Source: Beta vulgaris subsp. vulgaris
Lineage: Eukaryota > Streptophyta > Magnoliopsida > Caryophyllales > Amaranthaceae
Assembly: GCF_026745355.1 (NCBI RefSeq)
Contig: NC_079203.1
Location: 7,726,092-7,790,091 of the forward strand
Reading direction: 5' to 3'
Length of the DNA: 64,000 nt
Shown: in pieces, positions 45,798-58,589 of the stretch
Numbering within the stretch: position 1 is the stretch's first letter
Layout of the letters: each line of letters starts with the position of its first letter
Program-made: the position numbers and the translations under genes
The notes under the pieces: generated by a model
What the model was told of the DNA's origin: nothing
The model's database searches: none
Seen by the model: only the letters and a program-made list of their open reading frames with translations

Positions 45798-47224
45798 TCA
45801 GTCATCCATGTGCACGTCCTCACTAGCCTCATCTCCATCCACCTCATTGCCGGGCTGACTGTAGCTCGGGTTCCAAGTATACCACGAAGGATGTGCATCA
45901 TGCTCAGCAATGCGATGCAAGCGGCAGTTCTCGTCATACATCGAGTACAAAGCCAGGTGTTGATCGTTGGCTAGTGTATCGACCCGCTGACTAAGATTCT
46001 GTAGAAGAACACCATTGCATCAACCTGCTGGCTGAGGCCCTGGATAGCCGCTGTATTGGCTGTAATGCCAGTATCCATGCGATGAAGCAGGGTCATCATT
46101 TCCTGAAAATCAAAGGAAGGAGGAGCAGTAGAATATGGGGAGGGGAGCATAAGAAGATGAGGGAATATCCTCAACATGGGGACGACGATAATAGGTACGC
46201 TCAGGGATCTCGGGGCGAGGGGTGGGAAAGTCAGAACCTGCTATGGGAAGGTGATAGTGAGGTTGGCCAGGTTTGATTTTGGCCAAAGGGTTGGGCAGGT
46301 TAATTGAACTCATTCCGTTAATTTGCCATTTGTATGTGTCCCCACCCCGTTCTAACCAATGTAGGCGAGTGAGATAGGCATAGTCCAAGAGGGTAGGGCC
46401 TAAGGCTGGCTGATACCGAGTCTCGTCAAAATCTGGAATGGCCCTAGCAAAAAAAGTGACTAGCCCCCGTTCACGATGGGCCGAGGAGAACGTCCCATCG
46501 GCGCGCCTCTTAGGGTATGTGGTGGCAATACGCTCCATTTGGAGCGCAACATGGTGAGGGATGTTATAGTGGAAACGGCGGGGAGTGCCCCGATACATGT
46601 AGCTCCCTATGAGATAAAGCTCATCCCCTCGAATGAGCTGCCCTTCAACCCTCCCAAATAAGGTCTTAGACATGAAACGAACCCAAATTGTAAATATGGG
46701 TTGGTGTATGTACCTAGCATGACAGTGTTGCAAGGTGAAATCAGTTTCATCCCCCGTTATGGCGTAGTAAACGTCCCTATGATGATAGTCAGGGGGGTGC
46801 CCAATCTCCCCCGGTTGAGGACATGGAGTATGCGAGCAAACTCCGGCAGGGTGAGGGTGAAGTCCCTATTTAACAGCCTATAGGAAACATGTGAGATGGG
46901 TCCTGAACGAGGGTGAGTCACATTCAAACTACTATAGAATTCATAAACAAGCACGGGATAGGTATTGACATGAACAGTATAAAGGGGTTCCATACCAATG
47001 ATTTTCATAAATTCCTTAAATTCATCATGAATGCCCAATTCATCCAAGAATTCAATATCAAGGAATGTGGTAGAACTTACCTCGCGCCCCTTGAGGCGCT
47101 GAAACCGTTCCCTTTGTTCCTCCGTGGAGAAGATGACGTCCGGAAAAGTCTCATCTCGGGGAATTTCCGGTGGTGGTGGTGGTGGTTGTGAGCCTGTTGT
47201 GGATTTTCGCCGCCTTGTGAACAT
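45798..47224 (-). pseudogene. Athila ORF1-type protein in the env-like position, unit 1
   Basis: ATG at 47224, stop TGA at 45798-45800. It begins MFTRRRKSTTG with a poly-Pro run and contains EEQRERFQRLKGREV, SHVSYRLLNRDFTLTLPEFA, FGRVEGQLIRGDELYLIG and DYAYLTRLHWLER, characteristic of the plant Athila ORF1 family (putative plant transposon protein domain). Its position downstream of pol is that of env in retroviruses, but I see no convincing signal peptide or membrane span. Frameshifts lie near 46780 and around 46000-46160. The role is unknown in the family. Confidence 0.82.
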
Positions 47225-47589
47225 GGTTCTTGAATGTGCAAAAATATCAAACCTTCAACTCACTCTCTAATGGGGAAAAGATGGGGAAAAAACTTGAAGC
47301 ACTCAAATCCTCACTTTAATGGTGGAGAAAAAAGAAAAAGAAGATGAAGGGGAGAGATAGAGTGGAAGAAAAGTGAAGAAAATAGGGTGAGAGATGAGTA
47401 GAAAGTGATAAGAGAGAGAAATTGGTAAGAATTTGAAGATTTGAAGGAGGGTCTTCAATGGTGGAAAGGGGGGTTTGGAGAAGAAGATGGGAGAATTTGG
47501 GGGTTAGGGTTTGGAGGAAAGAGAAAATGTGAGAGGAAGTGAGTGAAAAGAGGGGAAAAACCCCTTTATTTTACCCAGCCTGAACCCGA

Positions 47590-47985
47590 GCCCGATCGGG
47601 CGAGCTACCCCGACGCCATCGGGCGTCCTTTTTTTTTTTCTGGAATTTTCCCAATTCGGTTGCGGGCCCGATCGGACGACTTCGGCCGACGCAATCGGGC
47701 GACTTCGCCCGACGCAATCGGGCGACTTCGCCCGACGCAATCGGGCGTCTGCCAGTTTTTACCCAAAAAAGACTTTTGTTGCGGGCCCGATCGGGTGACC
47801 ACGCCCGATCGGGCGTTTTATGCCTTTCCAAATTTTGGTTGCGGGCCCGATCGGGCGTCGTCGCCCAATTTCATCGAGCGTCTTTCAATTTGTCGCAAAT
47901 TAAGTTGACGGAGATCTGCCCGATCGGGCGACGCTCTTTTTCTTGTTTTTGGATTTTCGTTGCGCGCCCGATGGCTTCGGGCTAT
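47590..47985. repeat. GC-rich palindrome array in the pol-ORF2 spacer, unit 1
   Basis: At least twelve GCCCGAT/ATCGGGC half-site pairs, including tandem copies of a 21-base unit (CGACTTCGCCCGACGCAATC + GGG) near 47680-47750. They are the same words as in the LTR array, separated from it by 3.6 kb. Confidence 0.92.
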
Positions 47986-48244
47986 ACCCAGTAAGCACTG
48001 CCTCGTATTTATTTATTTATTTATTTTTTCATTTTTTTTGGTAAGCACTCCTGCACACATGTAACCTGAAGAGGAATATGAGTACCCTCTCACTCTCTCA
48101 CCAAACTACAAAAATGAATAAAGTAAAAAAATAAAAAAAATAAAATCTAGAAAAAAGAACTACAAAAGAAAAAGAAAGAAATCGGGTTGCCTCCCGATTA
48201 GCGCTGGTTTATAAAGGTCCCGCGCGACCATAATGCTTCATCCC
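47986..48244. other. Spacer after pol, unit 1
   Basis: TTTA microsatellite (about 48005-48028) and A-rich DNA. On the element strand it separates the pol stop from the palindrome array. No gene. Confidence 0.6.
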
Positions 48245-49330
48245 TCAAACAGAAGGGGATGGGGGTTGAAGGTATAACTCCTCCACGGATCCAACAGGGA
48301 TTCCGGTATAGTACAACTTCAGACGTTGTCCATTAACTTTAATTCTCACCTGTTGCATTCATCACCTCAATAGAACCAAACTTGTTAGTGTTAGTGACAG
48401 AAAAGGGACCAGACCACCTAGACTCAGCTTACCAGGAAAAAGCTTTAGTCTAGAGTTGTACAATAAAACCTTGTCACCAATTTTGAACTCCCTACTCAGA
48501 ATTTTCTTATCATGCCATCTCTTAGTGCGCTCTTTGTAGAGACGCGAACTATCATAAGCATTTAATCTAAGTTCATCAAGCTCATTGATCTGCAATAAAC
48601 GCTTTTCTCCTGCTAATTTGCATCAAGGTTCAACTCTTTAACCGCCCAAAAAGCCTTATACTCTAGTTCGACAGGTAGGTGGCATGCTTTTCCATAGACT
48701 AGTCGATAAGGGGTGGTACCAATAGGGGTCTTAAAAGCAGTTCTATAAGCCCATAAGGTGTCATCTAACTTATCACTCCAATCTTTTCTCGATTTAGCTA
48801 CCACTTTCTCCAAAATAGACTTTATTTCCCGGTTAGACACTTCTACTTGCCCACTTGTCTGAGGGTGGTATGCTAGGCCAGTCCTATGGTAGACACCATA
48901 CTTTTTGAGTAGGGCTTCAAAGGTTGTGAAAGTGGGATCCCCCATCACTAATGACAACTCTTGGTACCCCAAACCGTGGAAAGATAATCTTTTTGAACAT
49001 TTTCATGACAACCTTAGAGTCATTGGTCGGTGATGCAATAGCTTCTACCCACTTAGAGCATAGTCAACAGCAACAAGTATGAAATTGTTGCCTGAGGAAG
49101 AGGGAAAAGGACCCATAAAATCAATACCCCACACATCAAATAGTTCAACTTCTAGGATGGGTGTTTGGGGCATCTCATGTCTACGGGAAATATTTCCTGT
49201 TCGTTGGCATGCATCACAAGACTTAACAAAAGTACTAGCATCATGAAAAAGTGTTGGCCAATAAAAACCAGATTGAAGTACCTTTGCTACTGTTTTGGAG
49301 GCCCAGCATGGCCTCCACATGGAAGGGAGT
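48245..49330 (-). pseudogene. Athila integrase, unit 1
   Basis: The zinc-binding segment ends [19 protein letters not shown]. The catalytic core shows [14 protein letters not shown] (first Asp), then [20 protein letters not shown] with the catalytic Glu in the final part. C-terminal domain: [40 protein letters not shown]. Stop at 48245-48247 after a PPSPSV tail. Frameshifts occur near 49050, 48960, 48610 and 48420. In the family the enzyme inserts the cDNA into chromosomal DNA. Confidence 0.9.
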
Positions 49331-49494
49331 GAGAGTGCTTCAGAATGTCATGCACCTCCCACTCTGGGATACATCGCCTGTATATAGTGTCAGCACAGAG
49401 CTTGTAAAGCAGAGGGTCATCCCAAAGAATTGTTTGGCATCATGGAGAAATTTCTTTCTCTGCTGGTAGCTCAGCTCTGGAGGGGTTTGTCCAC

Positions 49495-50890
49495 TCACAC
49501 AAAAGTTGGCGAAGTCCGCATACCACGGGGTAACAGAAGTGACTGCCAGGAGCTTATCATCAGGAAAGGAGTCGTCAATGGGTAGACCTTCTTCCATATC
49601 TTCATACTGCAATCGGGACAAATGGTCAGCACTACATTTTCTGCACCCTTTTTATCTCTGATCTCCAAGTCGAATTCTTGGAGCAGCAAAATCCACCGAA
49701 TGAGTCGAGGCTTGGCCTCCTTTTTGGCGAGGAGGTACTTCAATGCAGCATGATCAGTGTAGACAATGACTTTAGACCCAAGCAGATAGGTCCTGAACTT
49801 GTCCAAGGCATAGACCACAGCTAGCAGCTCTTTCTCTGTAGTGGCATAATTACTTGAGCTTCATCGAGTGTCTTGCTAGCATAGTAGATGGCATGGAGGA
49901 TGTTGTCTTTTCTCTGACCAAGGACAGCTCCCACAGCATAATCACTGGCATCACACATAATCTCAAATGGGAGGGTCCAATCTGGAGATCGAATGATAGG
50001 AGCAGTAATCAGAGCTTGCTTGATCCTGTTAAAAGACACTAGACACTCATCAGTAAACAGGAACGGGGCATCCTTGAGGAGCAACTGAGTAAGTGGTTTA
50101 GCAATTTTAGAGAAGTCCTTGATAAAGCGGCGATAAAATCCCGCATGACCAAGAAAACCTCTAACACCCTTAACATTCACAGGAGGGGGTAATTGCTCAA
50201 TCACTTGAATTTTTGCTTTGTCCACCTGGATGCCTCGTTCAGAAATAATATGACCAAGTACCACTCCTTCAGTAACCATGAAGTGGCACTTCTCCCAGTT
50301 CAAGACAAGGTGGACATCCTCACATCTTTTCAGTACTTTAGTCAAATTCAGCAAACATGCATCAAAATCAATGCCATACACACTAAAGTCATCCATAAAT
50401 ACTTCCATGATGGACTCAATAAATTCAGAAAATATGGCCATCATACAACGTTGGAAAGTAGCAGGGGCATTACATAGGCCAAAGGGCATCCTTCTATATG
50501 CAAAGGTACCATAAGGACATGTAAAGGTGGTCTTCTCCTGGTCATCTGGGTGGATAGGGATTTGGAAGAAACCAGAATAGCCATCTAGATAACAGAAATG
50601 AGAATGACAAGCTAGACGTTCCAACATCTGATCAATGAAGGGAAGGGGAAAATGTCTTTCTTAGTGGCAACATTTAATTTCCTATAATCAATGCACATAC
50701 GCCACCCAGTAACTACTCTTGTAGCAATTAATTCATTTTTCTCATTTTTAACTACAGTAGTACCGCCCTTTTTAGGAACCACTTGAACTGGACTCACCCA
50801 CTTAGAATCAGAAATAGGATAGATAATCCCAGCATCAAGCAATTTCATAACCTTTTTTTTGACAACTTCCTGCATATTCGGGTTCAAACG
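49495..50890 (-). pseudogene. Athila reverse transcriptase and RNase H, unit 1
   Basis: RT motifs in order: GIIYPISDSKWVSPVQVVPK, GWRMCIDYRKLN, HFCYLDGYSGFFQIPIHPDD, TFAYRRMPFGLCNAPATFQR, and the catalytic FMDD in EVFMDDFSVYG (50380-50400). The RNase H domain starts [16 protein letters not shown] and continues [20 protein letters not shown]. Breaks are seen near 50640 (before MLERL), 49840 and 49610. The main RT block 49821-50627 is open. Confidence 0.93.
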
Positions 50891-51161
50891 ACACTGACCT
50901 TGTATACTAGGACGATGATCATCCTCAAGATGATTTTATGCATGCAAAAGTCAGGGCTTATGCCTTTCAAATCATCAATATATATCCAATGGCCTTTTTA
51001 TGTTGTCGCAAAACAGACAAAAGTTGAGACATTTGACCATCATTTAATGCAGCACTAACAATCACAGGGCAATTTTCAGAATCATCCAGAAAAGCATACG
51101 CAGAGAAGGGGGAAGGGGTTTCAGTTCAGGTTTCTTTACCTCTACCGGTGAGTAGCACATA

Positions 51162-51760
51162 CTAACCGTTCATCCTCATGAGTGGTAGTACCATCAAGCT
51201 CGACACAGGAAAAGCTGCTTCCCAAGCATCCACTTCAGTAGTCCGGATAATATCATCACCTGTGGAAGAGGTAAAACAAAGCAAAGCCTCCAGTGGATCC
51301 CGCATAAGGGATTGAGGCATGTCATCATTAACCAGCACATCAATGACATCTATTCTGTAACAGGCTTCCTCTAGCATGGGACTTTTCAAAGCATTGGTCA
51401 AACTAAAAGTTACCTTATCATCCCCCACAGTCAAAGAATTTCCCATTTTTACATCTATGACAGCTCCAGCAGTATGAAGGAATGGTCTCCCTAAAATGAT
51501 TGGGATTTGAGTATCCTCTTCCATGTCAAGCACAACAAAATCCACAGGAATGTAAAATTTACCTACCCTCACAGGAACGTCCTCTAAGATACCTAGGGGG
51601 TATTTAACAGAACGGTCAGCCATTTGAAGAGTAATGTTGGTACATTTTAAATCTCCCATGTCAAGCTTTTTCTAAACAGTAAGGGCATGACACTAACACT
51701 AGCACCTAGATCACATAAGGCTTTGTCAATAAATATGGTGCCAATATTACAAGGGATGGA
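51162..51760 (-). pseudogene. Athila aspartic protease region, unit 1
   Basis: The active-site region DLGAS (51710-51720) is present but followed by a one-base loss before the GDLKCTNITLQMAD segment. DVPVRVGKFYIPVDFVVLDM and IPIILGRPFLHTAGAVIDV follow, the usual ending of retropepsin-like folds. In the family it processes the Gag-Pol polyprotein. Confidence 0.85.
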
Positions 51761-51777
51761 GAAACTCCCCGGATCTT

Positions 51778-53683
51778 TCAATTTAGGAGGGATTGATTTT
51801 GCAAAAGAGCACTACATTCTTCAGTAAAGGCAACAGTTTCTACTGCATTAAAGGCTCTTTTCCTAGTCAAAATTTCCTTCAAAAATTTAGCATATGCAGG
51901 TACTTGAGTAATGAGTTCAGTAAATGGAACAGTTACCTGAAGATTTTTCACTACCTCCATAAACTTACCAAGTTGGTGATCCAGCTTATTCTTGATAGAC
52001 GAGTGGGAATGGAACCTTATCGCAGGAGTGGTGGAGGAATTTTTTCAGGTACTTCTGCTTCTCTGCATTTGTGTTGGTGGTAGCCTCAGGAGCGACGAAG
52101 TTTCAGTTATGTCTGCATTTTTTTCTGGCTCAACCAGACCATCCTTAGGCATTGGGGACCATCATAATGTGTTCCACTCCTAAGAGTGATGGCATTGGCA
52201 GTGTCCCTTGGTTGCATTGATTGTGAAGGTAAGGCCCCAGGTGGCCTACTAGCAGAAGAACTAGCCAACTGAGCTAGTTGAGTCTCCAACATCTTGTTAT
52301 GCGTGCCCAAATTTTCCAGTTGAGCTTTTGTGTCAGCTTGAAAAGCATTGAACCCTTCTGCATCTGGAACATCATATTCTTCAACTCTGTCATGGCTGGG
52401 TCAGCAGGAGGAGCAGGCTGTGGGGGTGCTTGATTTCTCTGAAAACCAGGTGGAGCTTGTTGTGGAGGTTGGTATTGTTGACCCTGTTGTTGAGGTGGAT
52501 ATGGTTGTTGAGGTTGAGGGTTCAACACATTAGTACTCCTATATGAGAGGTTGGGATGTGTCTTAACCCAGGATTGTAGGTGTTGGAAATGGGTTGAACT
52601 GGTTCCTAGGTTGTGATGGAAAGCATTGACGCCTCACAGTTATTTCCCAGCGCAGGACACTCTTGAGAGTTGTGCCCAGATATTCCACAAGCATCACATA
52701 CATGCACATTATAGTTAGAAGCACTAGCCATCGCATTAACACTCATGTGGGGGAATCATTACCTAACTTCAGGGATCAATTTCTGAGTTAGAGTAGCTAG
52801 TTGCCCAGACAGTAGGAAATGGCTTCAACATCATGTTTACCTCCCTTTTTCAAAGAGGAACGAATGGTAGAGGCTTGATTAGATGCTAGCTTCTCCAAAA
52901 GTTCATACCCTTCCTCAATTGCTTTATCCATGAAGAACCCACCAGATGCTCCATCAATTACCCGTCGTGTATCTGCATCAACTCTAGTGTAGAAAATCTG
53001 ACACAAGTACCACTGGTCCAACCCATGATGAGGACATAGACGCTGCAGATCCTTGAACCGCTCCCAAGCTTCATATAGAGATTCACCAGGATCTTGGGTG
53101 AAAGTAACTATGGCATGTCTCATATCTGCAGTTTTCTGGTAAGGGTACCACTTGATAAGAAAATCTTGGAAAGTTCTGGCCAGGTGGTGATGGTGGAAGG
53201 CCTTGTTATACCAGAATAAAGCTTTATCGCGCAGAGAGAAACCAAATAAGAGGAGTTTCATCTCATCAGGAGTAACACCAGCTTGCTTCTGAGTAGCACA
53301 ACACTGTAAAAATCTCTGCAGGTGCTGATTTGGGTCTTCAGATGGTAACCCAGCGAACTGATTGTTCTGAACCATATTCAGAACATGAGACTTGATCTCA
53401 AAATTTGTAGGAGCAATAGTTGGCATCCGTACCCTAGTAGGCACGTTATCAGGAGATGGTTGTGCATAGTCTCTGAAGGTTCGAGTAACATTCTCACCCA
53501 TATTGACAGTAATAGGTGAGGTGGGGTTTCTTGGTGTGGTCAAGATGGTGGAGAAGGTGTCTTTTGGGAGGGTGTCCCTGCAGACAGCTTAGCTTGTTTA
53601 GTTTTCTTTCTGAGTCTACGAGCGGTCTTTTCAATCTCCGGATCGAACGGGATGAGATTTGGGGATTTCAATTTCCTGCTCAT
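51778..53683 (-). pseudogene. Athila gag, unit 1
   Basis: The best start is the ATG at 53683-53681 (MSRKLKSPNLIPFDPEIEKT), 100 bases inside the PBS. A frameshift near 53545 separates this basic leader from the main block 53543-52797, which holds the retrotransposon gag core: FQDFLIKWYPYQKTADMRH, ESLYEAWERFKDLQRLCPHH. A CCHC-like zinc knuckle (CDACGISGHNSQECP type) is encoded near 52695-52650. A Gln/Pro-rich region (52528-52400) and a C-terminal part reaching 51778 follow, broken by several frameshifts. In the family gag forms the particle coat. Confidence 0.9.
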
Positions 53684-53785
53684 ACACCAAAAACACAAAA
53701 CAAACGTGAGATGCTCCAAAGAACAGGTGTTGTTCAGAGTAGAGGTTAGTTTAATACTATAATTCAGACAAAATAAAATAAACCG

Positions 53786-53805
53786 TCTCCCCGGCAATGG
53801 CGCCA
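53786..53805 (-). other. Athila primer binding site
   Basis: On the element strand TGGCGCCATTGCCGGGGAGA starts five bases after the LTR end (CTTATCA, AATTT). It resembles the Asp-tRNA-type PBS of Athila elements, with one apparent difference (ATT for GTT). Confidence 0.85.
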
Positions 53806-53810
53806 AAATT

Positions 53811-55248
53811 TGATAAGCTAAAGTCGTATCACCTAATTAAAAATACCTAAGGTCCACTAACTAGTAGTCAGGGAAGTCAGGATCGAATCCACAGGGAGAA
53901 GTTATACTATCGTATCTGAACTCTAATATTATACTAACGAAATCAGATGAATGGTTGTGTTGCTAGACTAAGCAGATAGCAGAACTAAATATGAAGATGT
54001 AAATATATTAATAAAGTACTAGAATCATGGATCACTATGCATACAATTCGGGAAATCAGGGATAAATAATAACCACCTAGTAAGTCAACTGTCTAGGGCA
54101 CATGTAATTTCTCTCGAACATTACCTCCCTCAAAGATCACCCAGCCGCTCTCGCATAGTCAAGGGTCACTTTGCCTAATAATTGAAAGCCTATACGGTAT
54201 CTCTCCTCTCGAAGTAGATTCAGTATTGCAACAGTAGAAATATAAATCAGACCTAACTTATAATCCTAGCATGAAGAATCAATCAAAGGAAACAGTTGAA
54301 ATACAAGATAATCAAACTAATCTATCAATCCCTCATTGCATACATAGATCTCCACAATTCTAGATATAGAACTACTCACTCATAATCATGAAATCAATAA
54401 CAAGAATCATATAAAAACTCATACTTTGAAACATGACAATAACTAAGACAATAATAATTAACAATGGAAGAAATAACAAAGAAGTAAAGAAGAAAGATTA
54501 CCGAATTATTTGAACTATGAATAAGCAAAAGGTTTGATCTTGAATTGAAATCACAAATAACTAAATTAAAGTTCTTGAAACACTCTCTAGAGAAAACTAA
54601 TAATAAAAACTAGATCCGAGCTAATAATTCTGATTTTTCTATTTATACAAGCCCTAAAACAATAGAAGAAAATCTCGAAAAAAGGGCCCGTAATCATTAA
54701 AAATCCCGCGTCTCGTCAGCCGCCCGATCGGGCTCCAAAGAGTAGAAAATGCAAAAACCATCAGTCGCCCGATGAGATCGGGCTGACCCGCCCGATGCCG
54801 TCGGGCGGTTTGATGACATGATAGGCAGAAGTATCTGGAAGGGCGCCCGACGTCGGGCCAGATTGCCCGATCGGGCGGGACACCGAAAAACGACAGGGCG
54901 TTGAACGCCCGATCGGGCCCGCAACAGGAACTATGAACGCGTTTCTTCGCCCGATCGGGCTGGGCCGCCCGATGCTATCGGGCCGGTCAGTATTTTCCGT
55001 TTCTTGTTCTTCTTTGCTCAAAGTCCCGGAAATCATCATCGGGATCTAGAAACTCGGCATCTAACTCCTCTAATCCACTGTGCAATCATGTAAAGTAGGT
55101 GATAGTTTCCAAAACCTACAATTCAATACAAAATAGCAAACCACAACTAGATGGAGAGAGTTAGTACCAAATGGCTCCTAAGAGCACCATAATCACAACT
55201 TTTAGCACATAATTAGGGGAGAAAACTCTATATAAAACCATAACATCA
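53811..55248 (-). repeat. Athila LTR 2, shared by units 1 and 2
   Basis: 1438 bp, TGATAAG... to ...ACATCA. It serves as 5' LTR of unit 1 (PBS on its left) and as 3' LTR of unit 2 (PPT on its right at 55249-55257). Close to LTR 1 throughout, with a palindrome array at 54718-54985. Confidence 0.93.
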
Positions 55249-55257
55249 AACTCCCCC
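55249..55257 (-). other. Athila polypurine tract, unit 2
   Basis: GGGGGAGTT on the element strand next to LTR 2, identical to unit 1. Confidence 0.8.
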
Positions 55258-56806
55258 AAGCTAAACCTTTGCTTGTCCCTAAGCAAAGCACAACATGAAT
55301 ATGAATAGAATTTGCTTCACCCCTCAAAATATGAAACTCAAACATTTTGACCTCAAAAACCTTCAAGCAAGCAAAGTTCAATTTCAGTAGATCAGATCAC
55401 TTTTGACTACCAATCACTTAAGAAGATTGTCCGAAATAGCAGCCATACATAACTTGCACATCTTGAAAAGGGCTCACCAGGATGTCACTCCTCTCAATTT
55501 TTGTGGCGAGCATAAAGTGTGCCCGAACGCTCACCAACCCAACCATAATATCCCTTCCCTCTCACACTCTCATGTGTTTAGAAAAGGTAAAATATCGCTC
55601 ATCCTACTCAAGTCGACTCGAATAACAAACTTAAACTTCGACTTTGGCACATTGACTCTGTATCATTCCAATAAACATTCAAACAAGTGCTCAAAAGGTC
55701 TTTCTGAGGGTTGTAATGGGGCTCGGGTAAAGGTATGGGAATTATTTGGGGAATGTGGTGGAAAAGCCCAGAAAAGGGGAGCAATCAACACTAGTAGAAC
55801 TAAGTGTGGTAAAACAACTTCCATGGTCTCAATCACATACCCAAAATAATGACCAACTTTAGATTTTTCGAACCAACCAACAATTGTCTCTTTGATAGTT
55901 TTCAGCAAAATGTATTGTTCTGATTTTTTTTTTTCCTTCTTTTTTTTTTTATGACTCGTGACTTCTTGATTCTTTTCATGTGTTATTTTCTTTTTTTTTC
56001 TTTGTTTTCTTTTCTCTTATTCACTTCACCTCATGTCATCATAAACATTTTATTTCCAATCAACCCGAAAATCAACCACACAACATAGTTCTAACCTAAC
56101 AAATGCTCCCCAAGCTAGGCTTGGGACAATAAACATTGAAAAGGCTCAAGGCATGTAATGTGGCTTGATATAGATCCAAAAACTCATTAGGCTCTGCGGG
56201 GCTAGGAGGGAAATGGTGCTTTTGTAGAAAATTCTGAAGCCAAAAATCAAACAATTAAACGCCACTATCACAGCACAATGTTCAAAGTCATCAGAAATCA
56301 ACGAGTACAATGCCAAAGTCAAGATAAGAATGGTATGAGGAACTAACACACAAGGATAATTCGGACATAAATATGATCCGAAGGCTCGAATGAATCCTTA
56401 CAATGTAACCAGTCCAAGCATGCAGTTAAAGTATGCATTTTATCATCAAAATCTACTCAAGACCAAGGCAATCAAAGATCACATCACAACATCCCAATCA
56501 CGAATGCCCGACTATCCAGTATAATGAGTTAAATCATTTTTCAAGGCAAAGTTTGGGGCACAGGGAAGCAATTAGACTATTCGTGTTCAACTCGTATTTT
56601 TGGTATTTTTTCAGCAATATTTCAATTTTTTTTGTTTTGTTTTTATGAAAAGGAAGTTAACTAATTAACTAGCTTAACTAACCTAAGAACACAACACTAA
56701 CCTACCTAAAAAGCAATAATAGTGAAGTGATGATACTTACAGAAATCCTCCCCCAAGCTGAACGGGCAATGACCTCATTGCAACAAGAGGAAGGAGAACA
56801 TGGATA
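55258..56806 (-). other. Athila 3' non-coding region, unit 2
   Basis: Counterpart of 44237-45797, including T-rich tracts (55920-56010, 56620-56640) and GGGGGAG-like phrases. No protein signature. Confidence 0.6.
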
Positions 56807-58235
56807 TCAGTCATCCATGTGCACGTCCTCACTAGCCTCATCTCCATCCACCTCATTGCCGGGCTGACTGTAGCTCGGGTTCCAAGTATACCACGAAGGA
56901 TGTGCATCATGCTCAGCAATGCGATGCAAGCGGCAGTTCTCGTCATACATCGAGTACAAAGCCAGGTGTTGATCGTTGGCTAGTGTATCGACCGCTGACT
57001 AAGATTCTGTAGAAGAACACCATTGGCATCAACCTGCTCTGAGGCCCTGGATAGCCGCTGTATTGGCTGTAATGCCAGTATCCATGCGATGAAGCAGGGT
57101 CATCATTTCCTGAAAATCAAAGGAAGGAGGAGCAGTAGAATATGGGGGAGGGGGAGCATCAGAAGATGAGGGAATATCCTCAACATGGGGACGACGATAA
57201 TAGGTACGCTCAGGGATCTCGGGGCGAGGGGTGGGAAAGTCAGAACCTGCTATGGGAAGGTGATAGTGAGGTTGGCCAGATTTGATTTTGGCCAAAGGGT
57301 TGGGCAGGTCAATGGAACGTATTCCGTTAATTTGCCATTTGTATGTGTTCCCACCCCGTTCTAACCAATGTAGGCGAGTGAGATAGGCATAGTCCAAGAG
57401 GGTAGGGCCTAAGGCTGGCTGATACCGAGTCTCGTCAAAATCTGGAATGGCCCTAGCAAAAAGAGTGACTAGCCCCCCGTTCACGATGGGCCGAGAGGAG
57501 AACGTCCCATCGGCGCGCCTCTTAGGGTATGTGGTGGCAATACGCTCCATTTGGAGCGCAACATGGTGAGGGATTTATAGTGGAAACGGCTGGGGAGTGC
57601 CCCGATACATGTAGCTCCCTATGAGATAAAGCTCATCCCCTCGAATGAGCTGCCCTTCAACCCTCCCAAATAAGGTCTTAGACATGAAACGAACCCAAAT
57701 TTTAAATATGGGTTGGTGTATGTACCTAGCATGACAGTGTTGCAAGGTGAAATCAGTTTCATCCCCCGTTATGGCGTAGTAAACTTCCCTATGATGATAG
57801 TCAGGGGGGTGCCCAATCTCCCCCCGGTTGAGGACACGGAGTATGCGAGCAAACTCCGGCAGGGTGAGGGTGAAGTCCCTATTTAACAGCCTATAGGAAA
57901 CATGTGAGATGGGTCCTGAACGAGGGTGAGTCACATTCAAACTACTATAGAATTCATAAACAAGCACGGGATAGGTATTGACATGAACAGTATAAAGGGT
58001 TCCATACCAATGATTTTCATAAATTCCTTAAATTCATCATGAATGCCCAATTTATCCAAGAATTCAATATCAAGGAATGTGGTAGAACTTACCTCGCGCC
58101 CCTTGAGGCGCTGAAACCGTTCCCTTTGTTCCTCCGTGGAGAAGATGACGTCCGGAAAAGTCTCATCTCGAGGAATTTCCGGTGGTTGGTTGGTGGTTGT
58201 GAGCCTGTTGTGGATTTTCGCCGCCTTGTGAACAT
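56807..58235 (-). pseudogene. Athila ORF1-type protein, unit 2
   Basis: ATG at 58235-58233, stop at 56809-56807. It has the same motifs as unit 1 (SHVSYRLLNRDFTLTLPEFA, FGRVEGQLIRGDELYLIG). Here the region that is frameshifted in unit 1 near 46780 reads through, but new breaks occur near 57570, 57970-58010 and 57030, so neither copy is intact. Confidence 0.8.
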
Positions 58236-58589
58236 GGTTCTTGAATGTGCAAAAATATCAAACCTTTAACTCACTCTCTAATGGGGAAAAGATGGGAAAA
58301 AAACTTGAAGCACTCAAATCCTCACTTTAACGGTGGAGAAAAAAGAAAAAGAAGATGAAGGGGAGAGATAGAGTGGAAGAAAAGTGAAGAAAATAGGGTG
58401 AGAGATGAGTAGAAAGTGATAAGAGAGAAATTGGTAAGAATTTGAAGATTTGAAGGAGGGTCTTCAATGGTGGAAAGGGGGGTTTGGAGAAGAAGATGGG
58501 AGAATTTGGGGGTTAGGGTTTGGAGGAGAGAGAAAATGTGAGAGGAAGTGATTGAAAAGAGGGGAAAAACCCCTTTATTTTGCCCAGCC

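Larger units (their letters stand above)
42761..55248 (-). mobile_element. Athila-like (Ty3/gypsy-type) LTR retrotransposon, unit 1 with both LTRs
   Basis: 3' LTR 42761-44227, internal region 44228-53810, 5' LTR 53811-55248. The PBS next to the 5' LTR resembles the Asp-tRNA-type site of Athila elements. Gene order on the minus strand is gag, protease, RT, RNase H, integrase, then a second ORF with the Athila ORF1-type sequence in the env-like position. It is inserted in the copia remnant; GTGAG (42756-42760) is the candidate target duplication. All coding regions contain frameshifts. Confidence 0.92.

Noticed and set aside
45798..47224. Calling ORF2 a retroviral envelope gene
   Set aside because: The sequence is the Athila ORF1-type family; no signal peptide, transmembrane anchor or cleavage site is visible, so only the position is env-like.
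47543..47994. Several overlapping Arg/Pro-rich open frames (ARSGV, SPDRA phrases) in both strands
   Set aside because: All translate the GCCCGATCGGGC array in different frames; the same phrases appear in LTR frames. No protein is implied.
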